Shown: positions 61,108-64,000 of the stretch, piece by piece
How the letters are laid out: each line of letters begins with the position of its first letter
How positions within the stretch are numbered: position 1 is the first letter of the stretch
Source of the DNA: Flavobacteriaceae bacterium
GTDB taxonomy: Bacteria; Bacteroidota; Bacteroidia; Flavobacteriales; Flavobacteriaceae
Direction: 5' to 3'
Length of the DNA stretch: 64,000 nt
Assembly: GCA_947457615.1 (NCBI GenBank)
Contig: CANGWK010000006.1
Location: 41,741 to 105,740, forward strand
Translations under genes and position numbers: made by a program
The notes under the pieces: generated by a model
What the model saw: the letters and a program-made list of their open reading frames with translations, nothing else
The model's database searches: none
What the model was told of the DNA's origin: nothing

Positions 61108-62796
61108 TTATTTTACGTTAAAAATTTGTTCTAATATTTTTATTGTTATTAAATATGTTGGTTTTACCCCTGTGGTTCCAAGTCCTCCAGAAGCTAAGGT
61201 GCTTCCGGTTTCTAATGGATTATCCGAAGCGTAGTAGGCATATCGGACTTTAACATTTGGGTTGATACTTTTTCTAATTTTGGATGCGCTTTGAATTGCT
61301 TTTTGATAATAAGATCCTTCCATTTCTAATCCGATTGCCCCCCAAGTAGATTCGTGGAAAAATTTCAATAAATCTTTATTTTGTAACGAAGTTCCCAAGA
61401 CAGTAATCATAGGTCCTTCAAAAACTGGAATCCCGTTTCCGTCTAGCATTTTTGCGGTAAGCTCATTTTCAAAAGAATAATTATCAGCAGTTCCTTCATT
61501 TATATGAGCATTCGGAATCATGATATCGCCTTTTCCTCCTTGAAGAATTCCCGCTTTTCCCATGATTGAAACTGATTCTACGTTTACAAAATGCGTTTTT
61601 TGTTCTTTTTTAAACGGCTTCAATAATTCGTCAATAGTTTCATACGCTTGTTCACCAAAGGCATAATCCATAACAATAATAACCGGGTTTTCTCCTTTTA
61701 TTTGTGCTTTAGGAAAGCTAGATTTTACCCAATCAATTTTTGCGGTATCAAATATTTGAACATCTATATTAGTTCCTGACTGGTCAGGCAAAGAAATCAT
61801 TCCGTGCTGTAAAGCGAAGGTTTCAACTTTATTTCGCAACTCTTTATTTGCAGAAGCGCTTAAATCTTCATAAATATCATATTCCGATTTTCCTTTGTAT
61901 TTTGACCCCAAAACAGGAGTTGCAAAAATAGAATTCATTACCGAATGCATGTTGGCACTAATGATGTGAATTGGTCGCTCTAATAAATTATTTTCGCTTA
62001 ACACTTCTTTTATGTTGGTTGCCCATATCTCGCCATGAATATGATGACCTAATCGTTCTCTTAAAATTGGACTAAATGTGATGGTTCGTTTATTGTTATC
62101 AATAACTTCTTCAATTGCTATTTTTCCTAACCAATAAATTACATGTAAAAAGCGGTCTGGTTTTTCGGTGGTTCCAAAGGCGTCATAAATATCTAATACC
62201 TCGGAGAAACTTCTTCCTAATACGTTAGACGTGTGTGAGATTACTTTTTCTTTTTCAATTTGGGTAAGTTTCTTATTCTGTAAAGCTGCTTGTTCTAATT
62301 TCAACCAATCACGCGTTACTTCATTACTTTCGTCTAATAATACGCGGTCTTTAATTTTATGGGATTCAATAAAAATAAAGGTTAAATGGGTTAAAATATC
62401 ATAAATGTCTGATCGCCCACGAGTGATTTCCACATTCATTTGTTCTTCGTCAATTCGATAACAATTTCTTTTTCTTTTTGGTGGAACTATTGCCTTAAAA
62501 TGGGATTTCGAGTAGCCTTCGTCTGAAGTAAGATTGATGTATCTACATTCTTCAATTCCTACTGGAAGCCTTTCAATTACATATAACAACCCGTTAAGTT
62601 CTACTTTTTCTTCGGCAATACTGCCATAAATTTCTGGTCGAAGCGCTAATAATGCTTCTCGTAAAGTTTCTCCTGAAACACCCATTGGTTTATAAAAACC
62701 TCTGTTAAATAAATGTCTCATGGTTATGTACAATCGTTCGATAGCCGCCGACGATTCTTGCGCCCTAGAACGCGAAATGTTTTTAATTTCTATCAT
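61108..62796 (-). CDS. DUF6909 protein, C-terminal half nucleoside-phosphorylase-like
   Basis: 562 residues from ATG 62796; a TTG 8 codons earlier lies inside the -7 box and is rejected. No signal peptide. The N-terminal half begins MIEIKNISRSRAQESSAAIERLYITMRHLFNRG and is of unknown fold. From about residue 404 the sequence has VESVSIMGKAGILQGGKGDIMIP, then AIGLEMEGSYYQKAI (EME at about 491-493), in the order of nucleoside phosphorylase and MTA/SAH nucleosidase motifs (GD-V-I; MExxA). That relation is inferred. I recall the whole protein as DUF6909. First gene of the unit with wzz and rfbACD. Confidence 0.82.
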   Translation of the reverse strand: MIEIKNISRSRAQESSAAIERLYITMRHLFNRGFYKPMGVSGETLREALLALRPEIYGSIAEEKVELNGLLYVIERLPVGIEECRYINLTSDEGYSKSHFKAIVPPKRKRNCYRIDEEQMNVEITRGRSDIYDILTHLTFIFIESHKIKDRVLLDESNEVTRDWLKLEQAALQNKKLTQIEKEKVISHTSNVLGRSFSEVLDIYDAFGTTEKPDRFLHVIYWLGKIAIEEVIDNNKRTITFSPILRERLGHHIHGEIWATNIKEVLSENNLLERPIHIISANMHSVMNSIFATPVLGSKYKGKSEYDIYEDLSASANKELRNKVETFALQHGMISLPDQSGTNIDVQIFDTAKIDWVKSSFPKAQIKGENPVIIVMDYAFGEQAYETIDELLKPFKKEQKTHFVNVESVSIMGKAGILQGGKGDIMIPNAHINEGTADNYSFENELTAKMLDGNGIPVFEGPMITVLGTSLQNKDLLKFFHESTWGAIGLEMEGSYYQKAIQSASKIRKSINPNVKVRYAYYASDNPLETGSTLASGGLGTTGVKPTYLITIKILEQIFNVK

Positions 62797-62816
62797 TAAA
62801 TTTTGTTTTCTAACCT

Positions 62817-62825
62817 GCAAATATA
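62817..62825 (-). promoter_or_regulatory. -7 box of the DUF6909-wzz-rfbACD unit
   Basis: Minus-strand TATATTTGC matches TAnnTTTGC exactly, 20 bp before the ATG at 62796. It includes the false TTG start. Confidence 0.75.
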
Positions 62826-62837
62826 GGCATTTCTAAT

Positions 62838-63707
62838 TTAATTGGTTAAAATCAGGTTAATTGCTGGCTCGTATACCATTCTCTTAATTGGCAGATTAGC
62901 GGCATCAAACTGAATTTCTTTGTTCCATTTTCCTCCAGAAAAGGTAAATAGAAAATCTCTTTCTTCTAAATTATATAACACCAATGGCGAATACGATTTT
63001 TTAGTAGTAGTCACATTGGTATTGTAGTTGGTAATGGTCGTTTCCGATTTATTTTTCTCGATAATTAGTTTTTCAAAGCCTACAAAAAGTCCTTTTTTAG
63101 GCATTCGCAAATTAAAGTCCGACACATTAAAAATATTTTTCACTACTCCGTTAGGAACTGTAATTACAAAGTCTTTGTTTAGTAATTCCTCTCCTGGAAA
63201 ACCATTAACATCTACACTATAAAAGTGAATTTTAACCGTAGCAGCTTCTATTTTACTATCCGTTTCAACTGTTACTTGCTTGATGAATTTGGTTTTTTGG
63301 TAACGAATAAAATAAGGAAAATATTTGACATCTATTCTTGGGCCGTTATCAAATGCCTGATAAATGGCATTTTTACTTTTTCCGATTTCAATTATTTTGG
63401 TTTCTTTCTTTTTTAAAATAACCACATCGTCTAGTTGATAGGATTTTGAAGCCAACTTAACCTCTTGTGCTTGGGATGCTTTAAGAGTTTTCTTTTCAAA
63501 TCCCAATGCTGAGAAGATTAAATTTTTGTTTGGACTGGTATTGATAACAAACTCTCCGTTTTCTTCGGTGCTGGCGCCAATATTTTCGTTTTCTACCCAA
63601 ATGTTAACATACGGAATTGGTTTTCCGGTAATGCTATCTTTAACAACGCCTTTTATTTGGGCGTTAAGGGAACAAGAGATTAGGAGAAATAGTACTATTT
63701 TTTTCAT
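62838..63707 (-). CDS. Carboxypeptidase-regulatory-like domain protein
   Basis: 289 residues. A signal peptide (1-16, ending SLNAQ) is followed by a CarboxypepD_reg-like beta-sandwich (about 18-85: IKGVVKDSITGKPIPYVNIWVENENIGASTEENGEF, LIFSALGFEKKTL) and a second beta domain (about 120-289). No receptor barrel follows, so it is not a TonB receptor. It starts directly after the stop of the GLPGLI gene (TAAATG), so the two are one operon. Confidence 0.85.
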   Translation of the reverse strand: MKKIVLFLLISCSLNAQIKGVVKDSITGKPIPYVNIWVENENIGASTEENGEFVINTSPNKNLIFSALGFEKKTLKASQAQEVKLASKSYQLDDVVILKKKETKIIEIGKSKNAIYQAFDNGPRIDVKYFPYFIRYQKTKFIKQVTVETDSKIEAATVKIHFYSVDVNGFPGEELLNKDFVITVPNGVVKNIFNVSDFNLRMPKKGLFVGFEKLIIEKNKSETTITNYNTNVTTTKKSYSPLVLYNLEERDFLFTFSGGKWNKEIQFDAANLPIKRMVYEPAINLILTN

Positions 63708-64000
63708 TTAATTTAAGTTTAAATGTATTGCACCATTTTCATCTTTTAGTTTATTAAATTGTTCTTCTTCCATCAAATCATAAGCACTTTGAGAAATTAT
63801 CTTTCCCTTTTTTGGGGCTTTTATAATTTTTTTATCTTTTGGATTCAGGATAACTTTTGAGCAAAGTAAAATAAGATTTTTTTGATTTACTTCCATAATC
63901 AATCCGGGTAAACCCCAATATTTATTTGGGCCTTGGCTTACCGGAATTTCAGGATTGTACCAAACAGTTATAATTTCGTCTTCTGGTTTTTCCAAATTTA
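63708..64000 (-). CDS. GLPGLI family protein, C-terminal part (5' end outside window)
   Basis: About 97 residues to the window edge; the frame remains open at 64000. WYNPEIPVSQGPNKYWGLPGLIMEV contains the GLPGLI motif that names this Bacteroidota family of secreted proteins. The function of the family is unknown. It is in one operon with the carboxypeptidase-regulatory domain protein. Confidence 0.88.
   Translation of the reverse strand, partial: NLEKPEDEIITVWYNPEIPVSQGPNKYWGLPGLIMEVNQKNLILLCSKVILNPKDKKIIKAPKKGKIISQSAYDLMEEEQFNKLKDENGAIHLNLN

Noticed and set aside
1..64000. tRNA or rRNA genes, insertion sequences, prophage
   Set aside because: No cloverleaf-like block, rRNA sequence, transposase or phage gene was recognised on reading both strands; a tRNAscan-type search was not possible.

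Overview
The window reads as a chromosomal segment of a Flavobacteriaceae bacterium, most likely Flavobacterium or a close relative. It is AT-rich. Many promoters match the Bacteroidota -7 box TAnnTTTG(C). Gene families typical of the group are present: the full Bat aerotolerance operon, a T9SS-sorted protein, a GLPGLI protein, a TonB-dependent receptor with a DUF5689 lipoprotein, and small proteins I recognise as DUF6341, DUF6427 and DUF6909. Species and family names come from memory and reading, not from database searches.

Layout. 1-8938 holds housekeeping genes: the end of ileS, a DksA/TraR-like regulator, lspA, formyl-THF cyclo-ligase, pheS and cvpA. They are interrupted at about 3996-6850 by a small accessory stretch with two unrecognised secreted proteins, a cassette-like inverted repeat, a 35-bp tandem repeat, a REP-like element and hairpins. 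9045-18253 (minus) is the Bat operon: moxR, DUF58, BatD-like, batA, batB, batC, batD, batE. 18424-22590 (plus) holds an aldo/keto reductase, an AlbA_2-type protein, a metallophosphatase, an outer-membrane protein and a PhnA-domain protein. 22725-25191 (minus) holds an ALDH7-type dehydrogenase and 3-hydroxyanthranilate dioxygenase. 25253-31184 is a divergent locus of a secreted nuclease-fold protein, a TonB-dependent receptor and a DUF5689 lipoprotein. 31410-36730 holds an ABC exporter pair, a lipoprotein, a small XRE regulator with a frameshifted partner, and a PaaE-like reductase. 36727-43249 mixes a GT9 glycosyltransferase, upp, purD and a T9SS cargo protein. 43309-62796 is a large surface-polysaccharide locus: CapK-like ligase, wecB, glycosyltransferases, initiating sugar transferase, UDP-xylose synthase-like enzyme, methyltransferase, polymerase/ligase candidates, flippase, OstA-like protein, rfbD/C/A, Wzz-like protein and DUF6909. 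The window ends in a carboxypeptidase-regulatory-domain protein and a GLPGLI fragment.

The most unusual item is the secreted endonuclease/exonuclease/phosphatase-family protein at 25253-26839. A complete retropepsin-like aspartic-protease domain (FDTG motif) sits inside its fold, in frame. Other points of interest are an OstA-like protein with two extra C-terminal repeats that resemble a separate lipoprotein 4 kb away, a T9 homopolymer that breaks a small membrane gene coupled to an XRE regulator, a possible nucleoside-phosphorylase-like half in DUF6909, five convergent gene pairs whose stop codons overlap, and several families of word-like or hairpin intergenic repeats, including a (GGGNNNN)6 array.

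Functionally, the polysaccharide locus supplies sugar nucleotides (rfbA/C/D, wecB, UXS-like), a lipid-linked initiator, glycosyltransferases, export, polymerisation and chain-length control. The receptor locus looks like nutrient uptake coupled to extracellular hydrolysis. No tRNA, rRNA, insertion sequence, prophage or CRISPR array was seen.
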